A stretch of DNA of 64,000 nucleotides, taken from assembly GCA_946902875.1 (NCBI GenBank), contig OX336343.1, positions 14,629,361-14,693,360 on the forward strand. Reading direction: 5' to 3'. Of this stretch, positions 53,214 to 64,000 are shown piece after piece. Position 1 is the stretch's first letter. Each line of letters begins with the position of its first letter. Source of the DNA: Nematopogon swammerdamellus (lineage: Eukaryota; Arthropoda; Insecta; Lepidoptera; Adelidae). A program made the position numbers and the translations under genes. The notes beneath the pieces are model-generated. The model saw nothing but the letters and a program-made list of their open reading frames with translations, did not search any database and was not told where the DNA came from.

Positions 53214-53755
53214 GTAGGTACTACACTACTGCAACTCTAGACAAATTATAAGTACTACACTACTGCAACTCTAGACAAATTTATAAGTACTACACTACTG
53301 CAACTTAGACAAATTATAAGTGCTACACTACTGCAACTCTAGACAAATTGTAAGTACAACACTACTGCAACTCTAGACAAATTATAAGTGCTACATTACT
53401 GCAACTCTAGACAAATTGTAAGTACAACACTACTGCAACTCTAGACAAATTATAAGTGCTACATTACTGCAACTCTAGACAAATTGTAAGTACAACACTA
53501 CTGCAACTCTAGACAAATTATAAGTACTACACTACTGCAACTCTAGACAAATTATAAGTGCTACATTACTGCAACTCTAGACAAATTGTAAGTACAACAC
53601 TACTGCAACTCTAGACAAATTATAAGTACTACACTACTGCAACTCTAGACAAATTTATAAGTACTACTCTAGACATGTTGTAAGTACTACACTACTACAA
53701 CTCTAGACAATTTTATTGTAAGTACAACACTACTGCAACTCTAGACAAATTTCAC
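53214..53755 (+). repeat. 34-bp minisatellite, about 16 units
   Basis: Unit gtactacactactgcaactc + tagacaaattataa. Two variants alternate (acaacactact / attgtaag and gctacattact / attataag), giving a 68-bp higher period for part of the array. The last units are shortened or carry small insertions. No coding frame. Confidence 0.95.
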
Positions 53756-54129
53756 AACGACAACGTTCTGGAGTAACACAGGGTAATTGTATTTGGACAG
53801 TCTGGGTCCCCTGTCCGATGCCCGTAGGAGTGATGGATGCTTCTCAGCCCCGTTCCACCCTCGTCCATGTCAGAATGACTGATATGCTGCCATTGACCTA
53901 GCCCCTAATGTCCACACAAATCGACCCTGAAATCCTCATTCATTATACAAGAATGCCTATATAATCAAGAAGAAGGTACAGGCTGTTGCCCGTACCGAAG
54001 ACGCAAGGCAGCCGACGTTGAAATACTGATGATTAAAGTACTGTCAGAAATTTGGATTTTTTTTTTATTACACTTTATGCCCTTTCATTTGTGGCAAGGG
54101 CGGACTTATTGCCTTAGGCAATTTCCTCC

Positions 54130-54312
54130 AGTCAACCCGGTGGACCTACATTTTTACATGGAATCCGAACCATGGAGCAGCCGGGTGAGTGAATGCACGA
54201 TTTTTTTTTTAAATCAGAAAAAACTCATTGATACACGCCGCGGCCGGTTGGATTCGAACCTAGAACCTCTCGCAGGAGAAGCCGACGCCCAGATCACTTG
54301 GCCACCCGCCGT
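54130..54312 (-). mobile_element. tRNA-derived SINE
   Basis: On the minus strand: ggcgggtggccaagtgatct, gaggttctaggttcgaatcc and ttcggattccatgtaaaaat, the same order as at 12.2 kb. Confidence 0.7.
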
Positions 54313-54611
54313 CATTTATTGATTATAATATAATAAATAAATATCTATATCTACTAGGGAATTTTTGGTGCATTAGTGAAATGTGATTTGGTCACGCGCG
54401 CCACGCGTCTTTTTTACTACTTGAAAACGAGTACACATTCCGGGTATAAACCGGATGGTTGCTTCGCGAACTTCTACAGTAAATGACAGTCCTAAAGCCC
54501 CAATGTCTCCAGCTCATCACCTATGTACTTTTGGGATGAGTCTTTTCAGATCATCTCTTGCGCAATATTCATGTTGCCAAATTAATAAAGAAAAAAAAGA
54601 CAAAAAAATAC

Positions 54612-54770
54612 AACCCGACTACAAAAAAATAATAAAATAACAAGGAAAGTTGATCGAAAATGCTAATAGTCGGACTGCCTGTCTATTCGAATTCTTCTAC
54701 ACGCTCCGGACTACACCATTTCTATCAACTTTCCTTGTTATTTTAATCTTTTTTCGTAGTCGCGTTTTAT
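54612..54770. repeat. Hairpin element, arms about 50 bp
   Basis: Arms aaataacaaggaaagttgat and atcaactttccttgttattt, extended by cccgactacaaaaaaata / ttttttcgtagtcgcg. Non-coding centre. Confidence 0.65.
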
Positions 54771-54799
54771 GAAATTTCTGTTTTAGTTTTTATTTAATT

Positions 54800-55690
54800 T
54801 CTTTTAGTTCCTTACCATTAAGTATAATACAATTTTGAAATCGTCCTAACTAGCTCTTTACGTTACACCACTCGAATCGAAAGGGTTTGAAGAAAAACAA
54901 ATTTTCAAATTTCAGTTTCACAATATGGCGCCTCCAGGCAGCCACTTAGATTTTCTTTTCATAAAAAAATCTAGCCTATGGCGCGCGGGTTATAGAGATG
55001 AATCCAACAATGCCTTTTATGTTGAAATCTGTTAAGTAGGTATTAGTTTAGGCTCTGTAACGAAACAAACGAACACACGCATACACATAACAACAGGTGA
55101 CATACGTTACCAAAATCATAAACCTACATTTGCCTTCGCCGTAATCGGGAAAACAGTAACAGCGTTCAATATTTTGTTTTATTTACATTTTATTATATTT
55201 GAGATTATTATGATTGACAGAGTCGGCAGCCTCCACCGACCCGCTGTTAAAGTTCACAGTTTCACCAATTCATCACGTCGCCGAATAAGGAAAATCATTT
55301 TAACTTCTTCAAGTCTTTAACGGACGTAAGTATGGGCAAAAGAGCCCTACCGACTGCGAAATTGAACGGAAACCCGTCACGTGATTCCGATCTTGGTCAA
55401 ACCGGTCGTGAGGAGGTAAGATCAGGGCGAAGGGGGCGGCGAAAGCACAACCTACTGAGTCACCTGTTTACCTGGTGGCTCGGTCATTCGCTTCCATAAT
55501 CGCCGCTGATATTCGCTTGTTTGCCGCCGATATTTACCTACCGACTTGTTGCTTTCTATTTAGAACATAGTTGCCCTTCAATCTTGTTTATCGTTTGTAA
55601 ACACACTACACTTTGTTTCATGAATGGTTTTAGTAAATATTTTGCTTTTTCCAAAGAAAACTATGCTTAACCTAAAACTGTAAGGGTTAG
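54800..55690. other. Repeat tail plus possible exon-like signals
   Basis: Positions 54,920-55,160 are related to the 3.78-4.02 kb repeat (ccttcgccgtaatcgggaa). At 55,332 an ATG opens MGKRALPTAKLNGNP, with a strong donor GAGGAG/gtaaga at 55,416. Another donor-like gac/gtaagt lies at 55,325. These could be 5' exons of a plus-strand gene, but nothing confirms it. Confidence 0.25.
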
Positions 55691-55799
55691 CAAGCAATGA
55701 CGAAAAAAATCCGCGCGGTTTTTTTCCCGCAAATTCTGAAACCTACGAAAACGATGTTCACGCGGTGCCGCGCCTCCGCGCCGCGCCGTCGCACTGTAT

Positions 55800-57435
55800 T
55801 TCGTCTAGAACAAGCTAGGTGGACAAAAGTAAAAGGATTATTTTCAGGAACTAATTACCACGCGTCGTAAACAACTCACCAGAGGGCCAATTCCCGGTAT
55901 TATTTGTGTCACAACAATCCACACTAATCAGTCAGCGCGCATGGAAGGGTAACACTGAGATTATTGTAATTACTTCTATTATTTTGTTGCTTTTTTGTTG
56001 CGCTTTCGATAACATCTCTTGCTATTTTGTGCGATCATAACAGTGTTTTCTGTTATGGACTTTACTCAAGAAGGTAAGAACTTCCTTATTTTGTTCTTAA
56101 GAAGATTTTAGTAGACTTATTAGTATTTAAAATAATTTTCCGAAAAAATACGTAAAAATTTAGTGCATTTTCTTAGTGTTTTAAAGTTTGAAAGACAGCA
56201 ACTTTTTGTCCCCCCGTGTACCCGGTCTGTATTTTATGTATGAATTAGCTATGATAATAGTCTAACGTCTGACGTAAAATTTCATTACCACATCGAAGTC
56301 CAACAATTTTTTTTTCTTTTTTTTTCAGAACATGTATACATCTTACGAAAATTTAGTTATTCGAAGAATGGCTCAAGCATAACAAAGAAGAGAGAAATAG
56401 CCGCCTGTTACATTATATTAGAACGATGTTTGATATGGGTGACATTTTTTCAGGAATCCTTAACACATGTAAAGATGAAACTGGCAAGATTTTCTTAAAA
56501 ATTTGACGAAAAATGGGCTTTGTCGAGGATGACCCGAGATCGATGTTTAGGGGAAAATAAAAGTTGGTTGGAGGGTGCAGACATTGAGTTCACTGTGGTC
56601 TGAATAGGCCGTGTGCTTCATCTTCATCAGGAGCTACATACAAGTCGACTTCAAGGCAGACCACGAAAAGATTTTGAAGATGCATCCTTCAAGACGAAAA
56701 AACGTCGACTAATTATTATGGGTAGGGTAGGGTCCTTCAAGAGGGGCGTGAATGGGCACCTGTCAGGCCGGCATGGCATTCGCAACCCCCGCATACGACC
56801 GAATGTCCATGGGCGTCGTTAGATACCTTATGGGTGGCTCGGCGCCATATGTCGCGCTTTCAATAAAAAATTTAAAAAAATGCAATTTTTATAGTAATTT
56901 ATGCCCGCTGCGGTGCATAAATTACTTGTGCATAGTACGGATGTTCTTAAAACTTGCCTTCTTCCAATTGGACAGCTTTTGGAAGAAGCACAAGAACCCG
57001 AAACAAAGAATACCTCGTTTAACACCCACTCAGGAGGTGCCAAGTAATCTCCCGCAATACTTACTACTCGTGTAAATATTGTGTATTATTAACATTTAAG
57101 GTAAACTCAATAGTTGTAAATTGAGTCATTCATACTATTTCAATCTTTCCTTGCTTTCAGTCAAGTAATATTTTTATTTTTTATTTTTGACAATTATTCT
57201 ACATTCATTTATTGAATATTACCTAGTAAGTAATCGTTTTCGTTAGTTAAATATATTTATATAAAAATAACTCTAGTTTCTTTGTACTCTAACCCCACAA
57301 ATCGTCTAGTTCATCTCTAAACATATTTTAATATATGTAAAACAACAAATTACCCTTCTATTATGGCAAACAAATCGATCTAGGTCATTAAATAATTTTG
57401 TCCACCTAGCTTGTTCTAGACGAAACACAGTGCGT
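55800..57435. mobile_element. Possible non-autonomous element bounded by inverted repeats
   Basis: ttcgtctagaacaagctagg, then tggacaaaag (55,800) is inverted at 57,403 (ttttgtccacctagcttg, ttctagacgaaacac). Flanking GC-rich blocks (gccgcgcctccgcgccg and tgccgcgcggtctgcagg) extend the similarity weakly. The interior includes an isolated MDFTQE start with a donor (56,055) and a LINE tail (56,690). Ends are uncertain. Confidence 0.4.
56640..56880 (+). pseudogene. LINE 3' end fragment
   Basis: Reads GRVGSFKRGVNGHLSGRHGI, then RNPRIRP and a stop; caataaaaaatttaaaaaaa follows. Same module as at 14.2 and 58.7 kb. Confidence 0.6.
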
Positions 57436-57821
57436 CGTTGCCGCGCGGTCTGCAGGAACTTGCGATGCGGGTCGGATTTTTTTCTGCGCGAATTTTCAGT
57501 GCCTTATGTATGTATGTTGCAGTATGGTGGGTGACGTAACCCCGCGGATTTTTATTCACTTCGTGTATGTATTTTATTCAGTGCTTTTATGTACTGTCCC
57601 AAACACGGATTTTATACCGCGCGGATAATATTGGCAGTGCGTGCTAGGCCATTTGATGCACAACGTCTTATTTTAAGTTAATTAACTGATGGATTTTTAA
57701 TGTTTTCGTTTTGTTCCGAAATCTGCTTCGGTGTCAGGTCAGGTAGAGGAATGAGCCTCATTAAGGAATCTACTGCTATTTATTTGCTTCTAAAAATAAC
57801 ACTAAATTTTGAATTTTACAG

Positions 57822-57897
57822 AAAGCTCGACAGCGGCGCTGAATCATCCATGAGAATACTAACGAGTAACGACGCTCATGGACACTCGATAGTTTAC
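57822..57897 (+). CDS. Possible internal exon, unidentified gene
   Basis: A 76-bp segment with a strong acceptor (gaattttacag) and donor (TAC/gtaagt). One frame (first base belongs to the previous codon) reads KLDSGAESSMRILTSNDAHG, then HSIVY; the other two have stops. The composition looks coding and differs from the AT-rich flanks. I find no neighbouring exon and do not recognise the protein. Confidence 0.35.
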
Positions 57898-57969
57898 GTA
57901 AGTTGTGATTGCCAGAATAAGTGTCTATTGGCGTTCCTAAGTTTACGGGTAGATACATGGTAGATATGG

Positions 57970-58600
57970 ATGTCTAAACATCAGATTTGGTATGCAATTT
58001 ATACGGATACTCGTGTATCTCCATGACTCGTACCATAGTAGCATTACATTTTATGGAAGTTTAACACTCGTAAAACACGCGTTTGGGTACTTTCCAGAAT
58101 ACATCCATTAGACACGTGATTCCACTATTTCGTCAGCCATTGATATAAAACTAGTTATACAATTTATAAATCTTAATACATTATTGATAATGCTATGCCA
58201 AGAGGCAAAGAACTAGTGCATAATGCAAAACGATATTCTCGAAGACGGGACGAGTGGAGTGTCTTGAAGGTCACAATTGTTTACAAACTGGTTGCTTTTG
58301 TAATTTTTTGACCACAATAATCAGAATTAACCGGTTTTTGGGCTGCGCATCGAGCCACAGGATCAAGTTAAAAAAACAAAACATACATAAAAAACCGATC
58401 AAGTGTGAACCACGTTCACATGCCTAAGGCGCGACCACAGGGAAGCACTGACAGGCACCTCGCTGACACTGACTGACTAAAAATGACTCTGGCACGTACT
58501 TATATACACGATAAGTAACATCAAGTCGAAGTCTGTATGTTTGTTTGTGCAGTCATCATCACATAAAAACTATTGAACCAATTTGAATGAAGTTTTCAGA
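57970..58600. other. No gene; repeat traces
   Basis: Positions 58,425-58,600 contain a diverged SINE end (gggaagcactgacaggcacc) and the block catcaagtcgaagtctgtat also present at 35,965. Nothing else recognised. Confidence 0.4.
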
Positions 58601-58607
58601 ATTTTTT

Positions 58608-59473
58608 TTTATGGTCACGCGAGACACTTGGCGCCGTCAGCATGGATTGTTGAGCCGATGACGCCCAAAAGCATTCGGTTTAGGACGGGGGCTGACAAAT
58701 GCCGTGCCGGCGTAACAGATGCCTTTATACGCTTCTTTTGAAAGATCCTAAGTCATACACTGAAGGAAACACATCGGGAGGTAATGCATTCCAGAGTTTC
58801 GCAGTACGGAAGATAAAACTAGATATGGGCTGACATCACGAATGTTGTAGGTGATGTAGCCAACCATGTCAGTGTCCATAAAAAAGAAAAAAAAATACTG
58901 GAGCGCTTAGTCCGCACTTTAGGCAGCTCTACAGTGAAGGGATGCATTCCCTGTCTGTTACGCGTGGACATAGGGTGAAATGGTGAAGTCGAAATCGTTT
59001 CGAACAGCTCTTCAGAGCATTCACCGTTGAACAGTCGATAGAACACACTTAGTGAACCTATGTCTCTATGGAGCTGCAAAGGTTCAAGTTTGCAGGACAC
59101 TTCAAAGTCGTTAACTTGGCGAACTGCACGTCTTTGGATAGAGTCAAACAAACCAAGTCGATACTGAGCAGCCCCAACCCCAAAGATGCGAGCAATACTC
59201 CACGCATGACCTCACCAGAGACATATACAGCAGCAGGATTTGGTCAGGCGTAAAGTATCTCCGCGCCTTATTCAGGACGCACAGCTTTTTAGAGGCGAGC
59301 TTGGCTTTGTCCTCGATGTGACGGCCGAAGTTGAGTTCGCGGGTTAAGTTCACTCCAAGGATACTAAAGTGGTCATCGACGTTCAACATTTCGCCCTGGA
59401 ATTCGGGCATAATTTCATATAGGGATAACGCGGTATAACATATTATTAGGTTATATATATGGCATCCCGTCAA
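58608..59473 (-). pseudogene. 5'-truncated LINE with broken reverse transcriptase end
   Basis: The minus frames read FSILGVNLTRELNFGRHI, ASKKLCVLNKARRYF, QILLLYMSLVRSCVEYCSHL. After a frameshift near 59,150 come RRAVRQVNDFEVSCKLEPL and NRQGMHPFTVELP, then WNALPPDVFPSVYDLGSFKR. This is the RT-thumb to C-terminus order of jockey/CR1-like LINEs, ending in an A run at about 58,608. A SINE piece (58,822-58,893) is inserted near the end. Confidence 0.75.
58822..58893 (+). mobile_element. 5'-truncated SINE nested in the LINE
   Basis: gggctgacatcacgaatgtt, gtaggtgatgtagccaacc, atgtcagtgtccat, then an A-rich tail. Opposite orientation to the LINE that hosts it. Confidence 0.75.
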
Positions 59474-59489
59474 TATTCATATGGGCTGA

Positions 59490-61390
59490 GCAGTGGGGTC
59501 AGAAGTGTACGCAGTCGGAGAAAATGTTTTCACTTGAATTTGCGTTCATGTGATTTACTTGAAAAATACACAACCTATGTACAGTTCCCTTAAAACTTAA
59601 ATGCCGCTCGACCTACCTGATCATTCAATGAATTTTAGATCACAGGGTAGATAATTGCTTCACTGCACATGCACGAACCCAGATGCGAGCGACATTAAAG
59701 TCTACCCTATGTTCTACGAATTACGACCTAAAATTAGTTGACTGCGCGCGCAGGTAGGTCGAGCGGCATTAAAGTTTTGACAGAACTGTAGGTACATAGG
59801 GTTTTGAGCAATTTGATCTGTGATGTTTTATAATTATTCACATTTTTGTAACATCACGCTATCATCAGTGGTATGGGCGAAAGTGTTCAAAAATTGCCGT
59901 TGAAGAAATCTCACTTTAAAAAAAATCATTTAGTTTCTAGTTGGCGACTCAGTTAGGCACAACTTAAAATAAAACTGTTCACCCTAAAGATAGTAAAATT
60001 TAGATAAACAATTTCAAATAAAAATTATTACATATCGGTAGGTAGGTATATATAAGTATTTTTGCTAAATGAGTATTTAAGAAATTGCCTCAACAAAACA
60101 GGCAGGACCCATAGAATGGGCATGATACTCGATTTATTAAAACATTTTTTTTGGTTCACATTTTGGAGTTCCACACAGTTGAGACCAGTTTCACAATTTG
60201 GACCTTATACTTTCCACCGGACTATTACACAAATTTATTTATGGTCTGTCTGTGGGAAATTCTGGGTATTTTGGCATCAGTTTCATCAGAGACAGACAGA
60301 CATACAAACAGAGAGACAGACACCACAGTGATTTCATAAAAGTTCCTTTTTTTCGCAATTTTGCGACGGGACCCTAAAAACGGACGAGCTTGTACCGGTC
60401 TTAGGATTATTGACCAGGTATAAAAAAGCTAATATAACGCTAGTACATAATACATCTTTGTAATATATTCAGTGTTCAAGTTTTTTATTGCATAATCATA
60501 GCTACCTAACTTTGGGTTACGATATTATAAAACAATTTTATTAATTATACATAATTTTTGTAATTAATATAAGTTGAGTGATTTATATATTATTTTTCAT
60601 ACGTACTGCTTTTGTAATAAAAATAATCTCTCCTAAAGTAAGACCTTATTATTTTGAGAATTGAAGAGTGTTCAAAATGTTCATGTGTTCGATTCAGTCA
60701 TAGAGAATGTCTAAATCAACCAGTCTAAAGTGTGTCTACCTTGGAACGTTAGACATTCCTTTGGAAATCAACATAATTAAATTTACAAAGGAACATAAGG
60801 AAGGAAACAGAAAAAAATAAAATAAAAGAGACATTAGTTTTGAAGCTCAGATATTGCTTAATAAATAACAAAGAGATTTAAATTAAATGTCTGGATAATA
60901 AGCAACCCCCAAAATATATTTTTGTAAATATTTTTTTATTAATAAGAAGTATTAAGTATTAAGTATTTACTAAATACACTGGATATTGGTATTTACGTAG
61001 TATGGATTGAAAAAGTTTATTTTTCGCAGGTAGGTTAGGTTAGGTACCATGTATGTACTGTGCATCCATGTGGTGGTGAGCGTAAAATTAGCCTTGAATT
61101 CATTTCAAGCAGGAAAGTATTTCTTCACCTTACAGTGAACATTTAGTACACGCAGAACCACCTCTAGAACTTTGTCTTTTCAGAACATTCAAAACTGTTT
61201 TAACACATACATGTGGAAGAGATGGAAACATTTTGTTTATCACTAGGTTCTAACATATGAGGAAATTCGAAGTAAACAAGATTTAATTGTCAGTGACTGC
61301 GGTCAGAGGCCCGTTAGGCCGGATTGGTTGAAATGAGTCTTCCGCTACAACTGGATTGCAGATCAAATTTGTAGTTTTTAGAGGTTTGTT
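59490..61390. other. Intergenic, mostly unrecognised
   Basis: The block at 59,490-59,575 recurs at 36,125. Positions 59,585-59,615 and 59,745-59,785 form an inverted pair (aatgccgctcgacctacctg / caggtaggtcgagcggcatt). Positions 60,285-60,325 are a cagacagac tract. No gene. Confidence 0.45.
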
Positions 61391-61394
61391 TGTA

Positions 61395-61595
61395 AGTCCG
61401 GTATGGGTGGCTGAGAAGAGGGGCCACAGCACATGCTCCGACCAGCCAATATCACCTCCGAGAAGGTAAGTGCCATACCGGAGGCTTCCCTTTGGATTGC
61501 TGGCTATACTGGAGGAGAGCACACTAGAACTAGAACTAGGCTATACTGAAGGAGAAAACAGACAAGGCTGCTATGCGGCCATCTTACCCCAGTCG
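61395..61595 (+). repeat. Interspersed repeat, family C, joined to a SINE
   Basis: ggtatgggtggctgagaag, gaccagccaatatcacctcc and cttccctttggattgctgg, with an internal duplication of the ctatactgga block (61,504 and 61,530). It runs directly into the SINE body at 61,600. Confidence 0.6.
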
Positions 61596-61599
61596 GAGA

Positions 61600-61771
61600 G
61601 TCTACCACCTAGTAAAGGGCAAGGGAAGGGACCTACAGTTTTACACCGGTTCCGAACGGTGAAGCAGCAGGTATGCACGTAAATTTTTCCATCAGAAAAA
61701 AATCATTGGTGCACGCCGACCGGATTCGAAACCCGGACCTGTCGCAAGACAAGCCGACGACACCCAGAACA
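61600..61771 (-). mobile_element. tRNA-derived SINE, 5'-truncated
   Basis: ctacagttttacaccggttc, gaagcagcaggtatgcacg, accggattcgaaacccgg (B box region). The A-box end is missing. Confidence 0.65.
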
Positions 61772-61997
61772 TACAATTTAATAAAATTTGACAAGCTAAG
61801 TAATTCTGACGCTAGGCTACGAGCACCTTAATCGTGTTTCATTCAAAACTCTGTCCATAATATGACAAAATATGACACGCAAGTCCACTTCAGGAATACA
61901 TTTAGTAAAATGATTAGTTCGTATCCTGTCCTGTGTAAGGTTCTATAGTAATGTGCAATGGAAAGGCACATTGTTTTAATATGTATAAAATTAATTA

Positions 61998-62330
61998 CCA
62001 ACATTAATTGCATCTCTCCCCGTACATGTCGTAAAAGGCGATTAAGGGATAATGACAAGATGCCGTGCATAAGGGCGACAGGCTAGCCACCTCTTACCTT
62101 GCCACGGTGTTTTCACCGAGTCTTGCAGCAGGCCTTACTTGCTGCATGATCTGAGTTATCTTGTCCGAATACTTTGCTAAACGTGGTCACGCTAGTACTA
62201 ATTTTTATTCTGTGACGTGGTGGTCGGTGTTGTGTTGTAATTTACCAGAATACTTGTAGCACAACACCGATTACTCTGCTTACCCCGATTGTCGGGATAC
62301 GGCGTGTGGTGTATATATGTATGTATGTAT
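61998..62330 (+). repeat. R1 repeat, near full length
   Basis: ctctccccgtacatgtcgta, gatgccgtgcataagggcg, actttgctaaacgtgg, then ttactctgcttaccccgatt and tcgggatacggcgtgtgg, ending with (TATG)n. A 25-bp insert interrupts the aaacgtgg/tggtcgg junction at 62,187. Confidence 0.7.
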
Positions 62331-62334
62331 GCAT

Positions 62335-63060
62335 TAATTATGTAATCTAATGATAACATTTGCTAAATGCCTTCGCTGCTGAACACCTGACCGTTTTCAC
62401 CTTTTGACCTTTGCGTACTTTTTCGTGATAGGAATTATCTCTGCGTCCCTTTTGCTAATAAATGTGTAAAATAACCCTTATTGTTGCAAGATGTACAGAT
62501 TAAACTTCAGAACGACGACACTGAAGGCACTTACGACTTTCACTAAATTTAATCAATACTTTCGCTGTATTCCACAGCTGTATCCCAATTTCTCATTTCT
62601 TTAGATTCCAAGCAGCCTCTGTAAAATGAACCTTTTGCGGAGCAGTTTAAGGGTTAATTTAGAGGACATTTTTCATAGACCGGGATGCATCCTTGTTCTC
62701 TCTTAACCCTCTGCAGTCCAGACATGCGCATAATGAGTTTGATTTTCCAGGTAGCTGTTCAGAGGCTAAATAAAGGCATAAACGCCAATAAAGGTCATGC
62801 GATTCAAATCGATCAAGCTTGAACATGACCTAGGGTTTTGTTGAGCGAGTGATTCACTTAGTGACGGACGTCAGAATGAATTGTAATTCAGAAATTTAAG
62901 AACTTTTGTTAAACAATTTACTAAAAAAAGGCGAGGTTTTTTTATTTCTGATATTTTGTGTAAGCACATATTGCGCGAGGCCCGACTCACTCTTGATTAC
63001 CTTTTTAGTTTCAGCTGTAGAATCACTTCAAACTAATCTAACTATTAGAATGTACATTCT
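62335..63060. other. No feature recognised
   Basis: Ordinary-looking AT-rich sequence without shared repeats; no ORF of note. Confidence 0.4.
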
Positions 63061-63069
63061 TTCTTTTTA

Positions 63070-63525
63070 ACCCCCGACGAAAAAAACGGAGGGGTGTTAT
63101 AAGTTTGACGTGTGTGTGTGTGAGTGTGTGTGTGTGTGTGTGTGTGTCTGTCTGTGGCATCGTAGCTCCCAAACGGATGGACCGATTTGGATGCGGTTTT
63201 TTTTATTAGGAAGCCTGTTTAATCGGGATGGTTCTTAGCTATGTTTGTAATCAAGTAATTAAGTAATTAAGTAATAAAAAAAATTATTATCTTCAAAAGT
63301 GGACCGATTTGCATGCGGTTTTTTTTAAAAAGCTTGAAATAAAAGTTAAATTACAAATTTAAAAAACCCCCGACTCTTAAAAAGTCAAAAATAATTTCCG
63401 TTTACTTACTTAAAGGAGTCGGGGGACTCAAAAGTTGCGCGGGAATTTACTTAGCGGTCTACCGACTCCTTTAAGTAAGTAAACGGAAATTATTTTTGAC
63501 TTTTTAAGAGTCGGGAGTTTTTTAT
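63070..63525. repeat. Moth repeat with (GT)n and a 155-bp hairpin
   Basis: Starts cccccgacgaaaaaaacgg, aggggtgttataagtttgac, then (GT)n to 63,148. The block accgatttggatgcggtttt occurs twice (63,181 and, changed, 63,302). From 63,366 the arms ccccgactcttaaaaagtca and tgactttttaagagtcggg form a hairpin ending 63,520. Confidence 0.7.
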
Positions 63526-63526
63526 T
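63521..63526 (-). terminator. Possible AATAAA polyadenylation signal
   Basis: AATAAA on the minus strand, about 73 nt past the stop of the candidate exon at 63,599. Confidence 0.35.
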
Positions 63527-63598
63527 AGTTAAACAATTCAACTATAACTGATATTGGCTACGGTTGAGCGGTAGCTTGAAGCCGCAGTGGCTCTGGCT

Positions 63599-63925
63599 TC
63601 ATTGGTCAGTGATCCTGATCACCTTGTACTCCTGGCCGGGGATGTCTGGTTGAAGTGTTATGTATGACTGCAGGTAGTAGGGGGAGGGGGTGGCAGGTGA
63701 CAGGTTGTGTACGTCACGCGGCAGCGGCGCGGTAGCGGTGCGGCGGGCGCGGCCCGCCCCGCAGTCGCCGCGCCGGCTACGCACGTGGTGAGCTCGGGGG
63801 CGGCGCGGGGGGCGGGGGGCGGCCGCTGGGGCGGTGGAGGCGGCCGCCGCCGCCGCCACCGCCGAGGTAGCACCGGCGCGCCGCGCGCATTTCGTCCAGT
63901 AGCCGCCGCTTCCCGCGCGACACAC
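63599..63925 (-). CDS. Possible 3'-terminal exon, unidentified minus-strand gene
   Basis: The frame ends SPYYLQSYITLQPDIPGQ, then EYKVIRITDQ and TGA. A C/T-rich tract ending CTACTACCTGCAG (about 63,671) could be an acceptor, making a short last exon beginning SYITLQ. Alternatively the whole GC-rich Ala/Arg/Pro frame back to 63,925 is coding. The C-terminal 22 residues look like real protein, and AATAAA follows at 63,521. I do not recognise the family, and the rest lies off the window. Confidence 0.35.
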   Translation of the reverse strand: MCRAGSGGYWTKCARRAGATSAVAAAAAASTAPAAAPRPPRRPRAHHVRSRRGDCGAGRARRTATAPLPRDVHNLSPATPSPYYLQSYITLQPDIPGQEYKVIRITDQ

Positions 63926-64000
63926 ACGCCGTTTGGGAGCCTTTGGCGCTTTTAAAAATATCGGAAATAATATATTTTGAGAAAACTTACGCGAATATAT

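Noticed and set aside
53214..53755. CRISPR array
   Set aside because: Contiguous repeat units without unique spacers, in an animal genome.

Overview
The window is animal nuclear DNA and almost certainly from a moth or butterfly (Lepidoptera). The genes have introns with GT-AG boundaries and sit in AT-rich DNA. More than half of the window looks like interspersed repeats of types common in moth genomes. No name was given; the assignment is inferred from repeat style and from insect-like protein sequences.

Layout. Positions 1-8,103 (minus strand) hold the first 661 codons, in five exons, of the Vps18/deep orange gene, a HOPS/CORVET tethering subunit; its C-terminal part lies off the left edge. 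Its second intron holds two related 34-35 codon micro-ORFs. Positions 8.2-15.9 kb are repeats, including a large foldback element whose two ends carry fragments of a THAP zinc-finger exon. Positions 15,953-26,449 (plus strand) hold a complete six-exon gene for a CCDC137-like nucleolar protein of 306 residues. Its first intron contains a complete, apparently young Ty1/copia retrotransposon (16,324-20,651). Positions 26.7-32.5 kb are LINE, foldback and subterminal-repeat elements. Positions 32,655-35,038 (minus strand) hold a two-exon gene for a small secreted protein I do not recognise. Its intron contains a 1.15 kb palindromic mariner-like element.

The right half is mostly accessory DNA. An inverted duplication has arms at 40.2-44.1 kb and 46.7-47.4 kb. 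The left arm is interrupted by a 3.2 kb Helitron-like insertion carrying a long (AGGGAG)n tract and a satellite array; the right arm preserves the empty site. Further right are hAT-like elements, a 34-bp minisatellite (53.2-53.75 kb), degenerate LINEs, several SINE copies, and three weakly supported candidate exons (about 44.4, 57.85 and 63.6 kb).

The host genes have no evident functional link: endolysosomal tethering, a nucleolar protein and a secreted protein. The strongest points for a second look are the paired micro-ORFs, the Helitron with its empty site, a SINE whose head resembles the 5S rRNA internal promoter, and apparent sharing of one SINE body between different pol III heads.
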